In this document: piece by piece, positions 35,627 to 42,530 of the stretch | Layout of the letters: each line of letters opens with the position of its first letter | How positions within the stretch are numbered: position 1 is the first letter of the stretch | Source: Mucilaginibacter empetricola | GTDB taxonomy: Bacteria > Bacteroidota > Bacteroidia > Sphingobacteriales > Sphingobacteriaceae | Assembly (NCBI RefSeq): GCF_024808665.1 | Contig: NZ_JANUBZ010000005.1 | Span: forward strand, 1-64,000 | DNA: 64,000 nt | Reading direction: 5' to 3' | The notes under the pieces: model-generated | What the model was told of the DNA's origin: nothing | The model's database searches: none | The model's input: only the letters and a program-made list of their open reading frames with translations | Program-made: the position numbers and the translations under genes

Positions 35627-36859
35627 TTGAATTCTTATTACATCATATCGGTACTTATATTTTTGACATCTGTTTTTGCTTACATCAACGACCGTTGGAT
35701 AAAATGGCCCCCCACAATAGGTATTATGGTGATAGCACTGTTTTCTTCTATCCTGATAGCTATTACAGGTAACCTTATACCGGTTATATCAGCTAAGGCA
35801 TTGCTTTTAATAACCAATATTAATTTTGAGCAGGTGCTGATGAAAATAATGCTCAGCTTTTTATTGTTTGCCGGCTCATTGCATATTGATGCACATAAAC
35901 TTAAAAAGGAAAAATGGCCGATAATTATATTGGCCACCGCGGGTACTTTTATTTCAACATTTGTGGTGGGGGTAGTGTCATGGCAACTGTTCGGTCTTTT
36001 TGGTATACCGGTACCTTTTATCTATTGTCTTTTATTTGGAGGACTGATTTCTCCGACTGATCCCATTGCTGTTATGGGCATTCTTAAGCAGGCAGGCATA
36101 CCGCAATCGTTGGAATTAAAAATTGCAGGCGAGTCCCTTTTTAATGATGGAGTTGGCGTTGTGGTTTTTTTAACCATACTTGAAGTAGCAACAAATGGTA
36201 CCGCCCATTTTTCTGTTGAACGAACGGCATTTTTATTTTTAAAGGAAGCAGGAGGGGGATTGATATTTGGAGCCATACTGGGTTACCTGGCTTATTTTTC
36301 AATAAAATCAATTGATAACTATAGAGTAGAGGTTTTGATTACACTTACCGTAGCCACTTGCGGTTATTCGCTGGCCGATTATTTTCATTTATCTGGCCCT
36401 TTGGCCATTATTGTAGCAGGTATTATTATCGGAACAAAAGGAAAAAGTAAAGGCTTATCCGAAATCTCGAGAGATTATCTGGGCAAGTTCTGGGATTTAT
36501 TAGACGAGATTTTTAATGCCATACTTTTTTTGCTGATCGGTTTGGAGATGCTGGTTATTAAAGTTCAGCCAATTATTTTACTGATAGGATTAATAATGAT
36601 ACTATTAGTTTTATTGGCCCGCTATATTTCGGTGGTATTTCCTGTCTTGTTTTTAAAGACATGGATAAAGTTTGAAAAAAATGCAGTATTAATATTAACC
36701 TGGGGAGGTCTCAGAGGGGGCATTTCTGTAGCCCTGGCACTTTCATTACCTCAGACCATGCACCGGGATGAATTTGTATTAATTACCTATATGATAGTAG
36801 TATTTTCCATCATAGTGCAGGGATTAACCATTGGGAAGGTAGCCAAGGCGAATGTTTGA
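35627..36859 (+). CDS. Sodium/proton antiporter of the CPA1 family
   Basis: The 410-residue protein has about twelve transmembrane helices. GLISPTDPIAVMGIL and GESLFNDGVGVV are the CPA1 ion-binding helices, with the conserved Asn-Asp pair. The helix WGGLRGGISVALALSLP near the C-terminus is also diagnostic. It would exchange cytoplasmic sodium for protons. The start is a TTG (MNSYYIISVLIF); no ATG gives the first helix, and homologs begin with a similar segment. No cytoplasmic regulatory tail is present. Confidence 0.9.
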   Translation: MNSYYIISVLIFLTSVFAYINDRWIKWPPTIGIMVIALFSSILIAITGNLIPVISAKALLLITNINFEQVLMKIMLSFLLFAGSLHIDAHKLKKEKWPIIILATAGTFISTFVVGVVSWQLFGLFGIPVPFIYCLLFGGLISPTDPIAVMGILKQAGIPQSLELKIAGESLFNDGVGVVVFLTILEVATNGTAHFSVERTAFLFLKEAGGGLIFGAILGYLAYFSIKSIDNYRVEVLITLTVATCGYSLADYFHLSGPLAIIVAGIIIGTKGKSKGLSEISRDYLGKFWDLLDEIFNAILFLLIGLEMLVIKVQPIILLIGLIMILLVLLARYISVVFPVLFLKTWIKFEKNAVLILTWGGLRGGISVALALSLPQTMHRDEFVLITYMIVVFSIIVQGLTIGKVAKANV

Positions 36860-36923
36860 AAGTGATTTTGTTAAGTCGGTGTATCCAGAATTGGCTCAAT
36901 TAAATAAATCAAAGAATTACCAA

Positions 36924-38096
36924 TCAAATCTTCGCCCTTGTTGACAATACAACCACGCTGGCACCCATAACGGCTATAAATACAAACGACGCTCTCAAAG
37001 TCGCCAGCCCGGCAATAAAACCAATGACCGGTGGCCCAACCAAAAAGCCGATAAACCCAATGGTAGATACAGCAGCCAGGGCCACCCCAGCCGACATAGT
37101 TTTTGATTTGCCCGCAGCACTATAAACCATAGGTACAACAGATGATACACCTACGCCGACCAGTAAGAAACCCGCAATTGCCGTATAAAAATAAGGGAAT
37201 ATAACTGCTACCAGTAAGCCCGTAACGGTTAAGGAACCACTTACCTGTAAGGTCCGTTTTAGGCCAAAACGATGTGCAAAACCATCGGCAATAAACCTGC
37301 CGCCAGCCATGGTAAACATAAATGCGGTAAATCCATAGCCTTGTAAAGCAATTGGAGCCACTACAACTTTTTTGAAATAGACGACGCTCCAGTCAAACAT
37401 GGCACCCTCACAAATCATGGAGCAAAATGCTATGCTCCCCAATGTTAAAAGCGGGATCATCAATTTTAGGCGTTCGGACAGTGTTGAGGTTGATTTTACA
37501 CTATTTGAAGCAGTGCCGTAATCATCATAAAGAAAACGCGAAGCAATAGCAACCCCAACAATCAGGATACATAAAACAGTAATAAAATGGCGGAATGGAT
37601 CAACGCCTTGGGCTATCATAAAGGTGCCGATTAGGGCCCCGGTAAATCCAGCCATGCTCCACAAACCATGAAAGGTTGCCATAATAGGTTTATCGTACAT
37701 GCCTTCGTTGGCCACAGCCTGGGTATTAACAGAAATATTTACCGCATTGCTTGCAAAACCATAGCAAACCAGGCAACAGATTAATTGAAAAGTATTTTTT
37801 GCCAGCCCTAAACTTACTAACGCTGCTCCATAAAATAATATGGCCGAGAGTAGTAATCTTTTGCTTCCTATTTTAGTAATAACCCAACCCGAAAATGGAA
37901 GAGATAACATTAAACCTACCGGCAGTGAAAACAATACAGCACCTAATGCGGCGTCCGATAGTCCCATGGTCTGCTGCACCGTAGCTATACGCGATGCCCA
38001 ACTGGAAAAGCATAAACCAGCCATAAAAAATAAGGCACCAACAGCAATGCGTAATGTTGTGCGGTGTATGGCGACTGGCTTAATGGTAGAATCCAT
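36924..38096 (-). CDS. Major facilitator superfamily transporter
   Basis: The 390-residue protein has twelve predicted helices in two halves, with GLMLSLPFSGWVITKIGSKRLLL as the loop 2-3 MFS motif. The order resembles the fucose-permease-like and YbjJ-like exporters; the substrate is unknown. A promoter and a perfect inverted repeat lie directly upstream, which suggests control by a repressor. No regulator gene is next to it. Confidence 0.88.
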   Translation of the reverse strand: MDSTIKPVAIHRTTLRIAVGALFFMAGLCFSSWASRIATVQQTMGLSDAALGAVLFSLPVGLMLSLPFSGWVITKIGSKRLLLSAILFYGAALVSLGLAKNTFQLICCLVCYGFASNAVNISVNTQAVANEGMYDKPIMATFHGLWSMAGFTGALIGTFMIAQGVDPFRHFITVLCILIVGVAIASRFLYDDYGTASNSVKSTSTLSERLKLMIPLLTLGSIAFCSMICEGAMFDWSVVYFKKVVVAPIALQGYGFTAFMFTMAGGRFIADGFAHRFGLKRTLQVSGSLTVTGLLVAVIFPYFYTAIAGFLLVGVGVSSVVPMVYSAAGKSKTMSAGVALAAVSTIGFIGFLVGPPVIGFIAGLATLRASFVFIAVMGASVVVLSTRAKI

Positions 38097-38110
38097 ATAT
38101 GTTTATTTGA

Positions 38111-38137
38111 AACTTAGTGTATAAAATACACTAAGTT
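38111..38137. promoter_or_regulatory. Palindromic operator candidate in the MFS gene leader
   Basis: AACTTAGTGTAT and ATACACTAAGTT are perfect 12-base arms around AAA. The site lies between the -7 element at 38147-38154 and the MFS start at 38096, so a bound repressor would block transcription. Size and symmetry fit a TetR- or MarR-type dimer; the regulator is not in the window. Confidence 0.65.
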
Positions 38138-38146
38138 GATTTTATA

Positions 38147-38180
38147 CAAATGTAAAGATTTTTGTAGAAAAATTGGTCAA
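38147..38180 (-). promoter_or_regulatory. Promoter of the MFS transporter gene
   Basis: On the minus strand TTG (complement of 38178-38180) is followed after 23 bases by TACATTTG (complement of 38147-38154), a good Bacteroidota promoter at the upper spacing limit. Confidence 0.6.
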
Positions 38181-38213
38181 ATATAAAGACCTGAGTTATT
38201 GCGTTTGGTAAGT

Positions 38214-38582
38214 TTAAAAATCCAGAATAATACAATTTATATCTTTAATACTGGCAAAGTCTTTATCTGCAGTAATTAAGGGTAGCTGTATCAACTTTGT
38301 TGAGGCAGCAATTATTGCATCAGGAAGTTTAATTTTGTTGTTTCATTTAAAGGATATTGCCAGTTCAGAAAGTGTTTGAGAGTGATTGATTTTATAACAG
38401 GTATCCAGCATTTCTCTGATCAAAGCATCTTCTTCTTCAGTTATTCCTTTTTTACTGAGCAACTCGATTTCAGTTATGTAAGAAAATGCCCAGCCAGCGG
38501 TAACAAAAGGAAGTATTAAAGGATTTTCGTTTAACAGGTAAATAAAGCAGTTGGTGTCTGCTAAATATTTAATCCCATTCAT
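38214..38582 (-). pseudogene. PIN-domain (VapC-like) toxin interrupted by a nonsense codon
   Basis: From the ATG at 38582 the frame reads MNGIKYLADTNCFIYLL, typical of a PIN ribonuclease with the first catalytic Asp. It goes on to ELAISFK and meets a TGA at 38343-38345. Without a frame change it then continues NNKIKLPDAIIAAS, LITADKDFASI and INCIILDF to a stop at 38214-38216. Both C-terminal Asp-containing motifs therefore lie after the stop. A single CGA-to-TGA change would explain it. The intact protein would be 122 residues, the normal VapC size. Readthrough or a sequencing error is the alternative. Confidence 0.8.
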
Positions 38583-38736
38583 TTCTGATAGTTTTTTGGT
38601 AATCCATACCATCTCCAAAAGTTCCTTTTAGTTTTCCATAAAAACTAAGGAGGGTCTTTTTTTTAGATTTTTGCATTTTCTTTAACGCTTTTTCTATTTC
38701 TTCGGATTGAGTATCCTTGTTAACCGTAATTACCAT
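38569..38736 (-). CDS. Putative antitoxin paired with the PIN-domain toxin
   Basis: This small gene of 55 codons begins MVITVNKDTQSEEIEKALKK and ends IRNEWD. It overlaps the start of the PIN toxin by 14 bases, the usual layout of VapBC-like pairs. The N-terminal strand and helix suit a short DNA-binding antitoxin, and the C-terminal FGDGMDYQKTIRNEWD suits a toxin-binding tail like those in Bacteroidota pairs. With the toxin truncated it may now be only a solitary antitoxin. Confidence 0.7.
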   Translation of the reverse strand: MVITVNKDTQSEEIEKALKKMQKSKKKTLLSFYGKLKGTFGDGMDYQKTIRNEWD

Positions 38737-38814
38737 ATTATCACAGACTATTGTATTACAAAAATAATAAAATCCATTGGTTATCTACTTGTAATTATTG
38801 CAGGCCATTTCAAA

Positions 38815-38843
38815 CAAAAAAGCCTTCTTTCGAAGGCTGTTCT
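38815..38843 (-). terminator. Intrinsic terminator of the DsbA-family gene
   Basis: On the minus strand CAGCCTTC-GAAA-GAAGGCT is followed by TTTTTTG. It lies about 25 bases after the stop of the DsbA-family gene. Confidence 0.85.
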
Positions 38844-38864
38844 CATGCATAGGTATTTAATATT

Positions 38865-39569
38865 TTAGCAGTTGCCGTCGGGGCCACAGCTTTCGCCTTC
38901 AATAATTTCAAATTTGGGCTTTGGGTGTTCATTTTGCCATTCGGCGTAGGCTTTTTGTAAGGTTTGTTCAAATACCGGTACCGCCTGTGCGCCCGATACT
39001 GCGTATTTATTATTCATCACAAAAAACGGAACACCCTTTATACCTAGCTGTTGGGCTTCTGCTATATCATGTTTTACATCGCCGGCATACGCATTGCTTT
39101 CAAGAGCTTGCCTTACTTCTGTGGTATCTAATCCTATCTCTTCGCCAAGCTTAACCAGTGTATTCACATCGTCAATGTTTTTGCCATCGGTAAAATAAGC
39201 TTTAAACAACTGCTCTTCGGCTTCAATACCTAATCCATTTTTCTTGGCCAGGTGGCTAAATCGATGAGCTTTAAAACTATTGGCAACAATGGCTTTATCA
39301 AAATTGTAGGTTAAGCCAACCTCTGCTGCCATCTGGGTAACATGTGCATTCAAATCGCGGGCATGGTCAATCGTCCATCCTTTTACATCGGCCAAATACT
39401 GATCAATATTGATAGCAGTGTTCGTCTCCAAATCGGGATTCAGCTGAAAGCTTTTCCATTCAATCTCTATCTCCTCTTTATTTTCGAATTGCTGTAAGGC
39501 ATCTTCAAATCGCCTTTTACCAATATAGCAAAACGGACACATTACGTCTGACCAGATCTCAACTTTCAT
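38865..39569 (-). CDS. DsbA family oxidoreductase, FrnE-like
   Basis: The 234-residue protein has the thioredoxin-fold motif MKVEIWSDVMCPFCYIGKRRFE with a C-P-F-C active site (residues 11-14) and the cis-Pro region QLGIKGVPFFVMNNKYAVSGAQ. There is no signal peptide, so it works in the cytoplasm, as FrnE-type proteins do. A C-terminal tail (CGPDGNC) holds two more Cys, as in FrnE proteins linked to oxidative stress. On its strand TAACTTTG (complement of 39591-39598) is a -7 element about 22 bases before the start. Confidence 0.9.
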   Translation of the reverse strand: MKVEIWSDVMCPFCYIGKRRFEDALQQFENKEEIEIEWKSFQLNPDLETNTAINIDQYLADVKGWTIDHARDLNAHVTQMAAEVGLTYNFDKAIVANSFKAHRFSHLAKKNGLGIEAEEQLFKAYFTDGKNIDDVNTLVKLGEEIGLDTTEVRQALESNAYAGDVKHDIAEAQQLGIKGVPFFVMNNKYAVSGAQAVPVFEQTLQKAYAEWQNEHPKPKFEIIEGESCGPDGNC

Positions 39570-39623
39570 AGGTTTCCTTTTTTAGTGTATCAAAGTTAAT
39601 TTAGTATGTCAACAACATCGTAA

Positions 39624-39896
39624 GCAAAAAGTAAATTTTGCCTTTATTTAATCTTTAACACCAAAATTTCAGTTAGGTTTTTTGCGGGTTGTTTTTTATT
39701 GATCGATGTAGTGGCTGACGATATAACTATTAAAAGTGATTTGCTGAGTAGTAATACTGCGAACCTACAGTAAAATGATGATTTCAAAAAAGACGGAAGA
39801 GAAGAGATTAAAGGGAAGAAAATAGCAGAATATATGTCGAATAATGGAGTTGGTATATAGAATAAGCCTGTTGGTGTAATTTATTTGCCTAGATGA
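39624..39896 (+). pseudogene. Possible degraded coding remnant
   Basis: One frame stays protein-like through two stops. It reads VADDITIKSDLLSSNTANLQ, TAA at 39771, NDDFKKDGREEIKGKKIAEY and MSNNGVGI, TAG at 39858, then NKPVGVIYLPR and TGA at 39894. The amphipathic and charged pattern looks coding, but I cannot name a family. The surrounding gap is otherwise empty. It may be chance. Confidence 0.25.
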
Positions 39897-40271
39897 TAAT
39901 AGATTGCGAACTTTATGTCATTGAATAACGCAGGGCATCTTTTCAATAACCTGCTGACGCAAGCATAACAGGCTTTAACCTATTCCTTATTACTGGAAAC
40001 TCACAAAAAATAGAAAAGCCAAATACCTATAAAGCTCATGCATTTGAGTCGTTTTTTTAATATTTTTCTTTTTGTAGTAAACGCTGACTTTCTCCTGATT
40101 AAAAAAAGCAAATTTTGCTTGTCAATCTATTTCTTTAAGATTCTGCCGTTAAAAAGTGGCTTTTAAATCGGTTGCTGTATTCTTCTATGCAACAAATTCT
40201 AAAATTTAATGAAGCGAATGCTGCGCTGTCTGCTAGTTGGAAGAAAACTTATTAAAAAAATTTAAAAAGTT
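39897..40271. other. AT-rich gap before the nagB leader
   Basis: I see no gene, tRNA or clear repeat in this stretch. It ends at the promoter proposed for the nagB leader. Confidence 0.5.
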
Positions 40272-40303
40272 TTGTATTTGTAATTATTATTTTACTAAGT
40301 TTG
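40272..40303 (+). promoter_or_regulatory. Promoter of the nagB leader
   Basis: TTG at 40272-40274, 21 bases, then TAAGTTTG at 40296-40303, an exact match to TTG-N17-23-TAnnTTTG. Transcription would start near 40310, about 160 bases before the gene. Confidence 0.65.
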
Positions 40304-40397
40304 TATTAGATAATGCATAACTTAGTATTACAAAACGAACTTTATTTTAACCTTATGTCGGTAAGGGTAAATTTTAATAGTTAGATTGGTTTGAATA

Positions 40398-40423
40398 AAT
40401 CCTCGTTTAGGCGGGGATTTTTT
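40398..40423 (+). terminator. Terminator-like hairpin in the nagB leader (attenuator or small RNA end)
   Basis: AATCCTCG (40398-40405) pairs with CGGGGATT (40412-40419), with one G-U pair, and runs into six T. It lies between the promoter and the nagB start, so it either ends a small RNA of about 115 bases or acts as an attenuator. A smaller CCTTA/TAAGG hairpin is upstream at about 40352-40368. Confidence 0.65.
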
Positions 40424-40471
40424 ATGCACTGTCTTTTTTTTATAAACTAAACACCAACACAAAACTTATTA

Positions 40472-42394
40472 ATGGCGCGATTAAATTTACTAGAAGAGAC
40501 CCGATATGAGAAATTACCGGTAACGGTATACAGCAACCAGCAAACAGCTTCGATAGCCGTAGCCGAACGGATAGCGCAGCTGATAAAAAGCAAAGGAGCC
40601 AAAGGCGAAAAAACCGTATTAGGTTTAGCCACCGGCGTAACCCCAATAGCTGTTTATGCCGAACTGGTACGCAAACATAAAGAAGAAGGGCTAAGCTTTA
40701 AAAATGTAATAACCTTTAACCTGGACGAGTACTACCCTATGCAGCCCACAGCCGCGCAGAGCTATGTAACGTTCATGAACGAAAACCTGTTCAGTCAAAT
40801 AGATATTGATAAAGCCAATGTGCATATCCCGGACGGAACGCTGTCTACCACTGAAGCGGTTGCTGCTTTTTGTTTGGACTATGAACAAAAGATCACCAAA
40901 CTGGGCGGACTGGATCTGCAGATACTGGGGATAGGCCGTACCGGCCACATCGGTTTTAACGAGCCGGGATCAGCACCCAATTCAGGCACCAGACTGGTAA
41001 CCCTTGATGATTTGACCCGCAGTGATGCTTCGCGCGATTTTGGTGGTAAACAAAATGTACCCACCAAGGCCATCACCATGGGTATCGGCACCATTTTCAA
41101 AGCAAGGGAAATCATCCTGATGGCCTGGAGCTTGAAAAAAGCACAGATCATAAAAAAAGCAGTAGAGGGCGAAATCTCCGGTGAAGTACCAGCCACCTAC
41201 CTACAATTAAGTGACCATGTAGAATTTGTGCTGGATGAACCCGCTGCCAGTTACCTAACCCGCTTTGATACTCCATGGCTGGTAAAAGATTGTATCTGGG
41301 AAAATACCCTGAAAAAGAAAGCGGTATTATGGCTGGCAGAAACGGTAAACAAACCGATACTGAAACTAACCGAAGAAGATTACAATAATCATGGCATGGC
41401 CCAACTGGCTGTAGAACAGGGACCGGTTTACAATATCAATATTGATATATTTAATCAGCTGCAACATACCATCACCGGTTGGCCGGGAGGAAAACCCAAT
41501 GCCGATGATAGCCAAAGGCCAGAAAGAGCACAACCAGCACAAAAACGGGCAATTATATTCTCCCCACACCCGGATGATGATGTGATCTCTATGGGCGGTA
41601 CATTTATTCGCCTGGTTGACCAGGGGCATGATGTGCATGTAGCTTATCAAACATCAGGCAATACGGCGGTTTGGGATGATGATGTATTACGTTTCGTAGA
41701 GTTTGCGATAGACTTTAGCCAAAGTATAGGCGAAGACAACAGCAAGCTGAAAAGTATTTATGAAGATATGCGGGCCTTTATCCCCACCAAAAAACCAAAC
41801 CAGGTAGATACCAAGGAGATAAGGGATGTAAAAGGCTTTATCCGCAAAACAGAAGCCATCTCAGGTGCACGCTATGCAGGTTTACAGGATGACCATATCC
41901 ACTTTATGGCTTTACCGTTTTATGAAACCGGTAAGATCAAAAAGAACACAGCAGGTGAAGAAGATATCCGTTTAACGATAGAACTGCTACAAAAAGTAAA
42001 ACCACAACAGGTATTTGCCGCCGGCGACTTTGCCGATCCTAACGGTACCCACCTGGTATGTTTCAATATCATTATAGCCGCCTTAAGACGACTGAAAGCA
42101 ACCGAAGATTGGGTAAAAGATTGCTGGGTATGGATGTACCGTGGGGCATGGCAGGAATTTAATATTTACGAAATAGAAATGGCTGTACCACTATCACCGC
42201 AGGAAGTGATCCGTAAACGAAACGCCATCTTTAAACACCAAAGCCAAAAGGACAGACCGGTTTTCCCGGGTGATGATGCAAGGGAGTTTTGGGTGAGGGC
42301 TGAAGATCGTACAAAAGAAACAGCGCACTATTATGATAAGCTAGGTATGGCGGAGTATGAGGCGATGGAAGCTTTTGTGAGATATCATTACTAA
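40472..42394 (+). CDS. nagB: Glucosamine-6-phosphate deaminase fused to a PIG-L/LmbE-like domain
   Basis: Residues 1-300 match NagB, with LGLATGVTPIAVYAELV, ITFNLDEYYPM (catalytic Asp) and LGIGRTGHIGFNEPGS (His of the active site). They would convert glucosamine 6-phosphate to fructose 6-phosphate and ammonia. Residues 355-620 match the PIG-L/LmbE deacetylase fold, with FSPHPDDDVISMGG (HPDDD at 366-370, zinc ligands). Such N-acetylglucosaminyl deacetylase-like domains act on amino sugars, so the fusion would link deacetylation and deamination. This two-domain NagB of about 640 residues is known in Bacteroidota. The leader carries a possible attenuator. Confidence 0.93.
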   Translation: MARLNLLEETRYEKLPVTVYSNQQTASIAVAERIAQLIKSKGAKGEKTVLGLATGVTPIAVYAELVRKHKEEGLSFKNVITFNLDEYYPMQPTAAQSYVTFMNENLFSQIDIDKANVHIPDGTLSTTEAVAAFCLDYEQKITKLGGLDLQILGIGRTGHIGFNEPGSAPNSGTRLVTLDDLTRSDASRDFGGKQNVPTKAITMGIGTIFKAREIILMAWSLKKAQIIKKAVEGEISGEVPATYLQLSDHVEFVLDEPAASYLTRFDTPWLVKDCIWENTLKKKAVLWLAETVNKPILKLTEEDYNNHGMAQLAVEQGPVYNINIDIFNQLQHTITGWPGGKPNADDSQRPERAQPAQKRAIIFSPHPDDDVISMGGTFIRLVDQGHDVHVAYQTSGNTAVWDDDVLRFVEFAIDFSQSIGEDNSKLKSIYEDMRAFIPTKKPNQVDTKEIRDVKGFIRKTEAISGARYAGLQDDHIHFMALPFYETGKIKKNTAGEEDIRLTIELLQKVKPQQVFAAGDFADPNGTHLVCFNIIIAALRRLKATEDWVKDCWVWMYRGAWQEFNIYEIEMAVPLSPQEVIRKRNAIFKHQSQKDRPVFPGDDAREFWVRAEDRTKETAHYYDKLGMAEYEAMEAFVRYHY

Positions 42395-42407
42395 ATCACA
42401 ATCCCCG

Positions 42408-42520
42408 CGTCATTGCGAGGTACGAAGCAATCTCTACATAGGCAGAGCAAATATGCAAGGTTCATTACCATTCTTTCCTCTCTGTATAGCTTAGAGATTG
42501 CTTCGTACCTCGCAATGACG
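42408..42520. repeat. Palindromic repeat element with 28-base perfect arms
   Basis: The arms are 42408-42435 (CGTCATTGCGAGGTACGAAG...) and 42493-42520, exact reverse complements. The inner flanks pair imperfectly as well, so the whole 113 bases form one long hairpin. It lies between convergent nagB and uvrA. Sequences with GTCATTGCGAGG words are common between genes in Bacteroidota, so it is probably a dispersed non-coding mobile or REP-like element. It could also end transcription on both sides. Confidence 0.85.
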
Positions 42521-42530
42521 CTTTTATATT

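Noticed and set aside
39897..40271. tRNA or other structured RNA gene in the gap before nagB
   Set aside because: No cloverleaf arms or T-loop GTTCRAnYC-like sequence were found here, nor elsewhere in the window.
40272..40471. nagB leader considered as a glmS-type ribozyme
   Set aside because: glmS ribozymes precede glutamine-fructose-6-phosphate aminotransferase, not nagB, and I could not see the ribozyme core; only a promoter and a simple terminator hairpin are visible.
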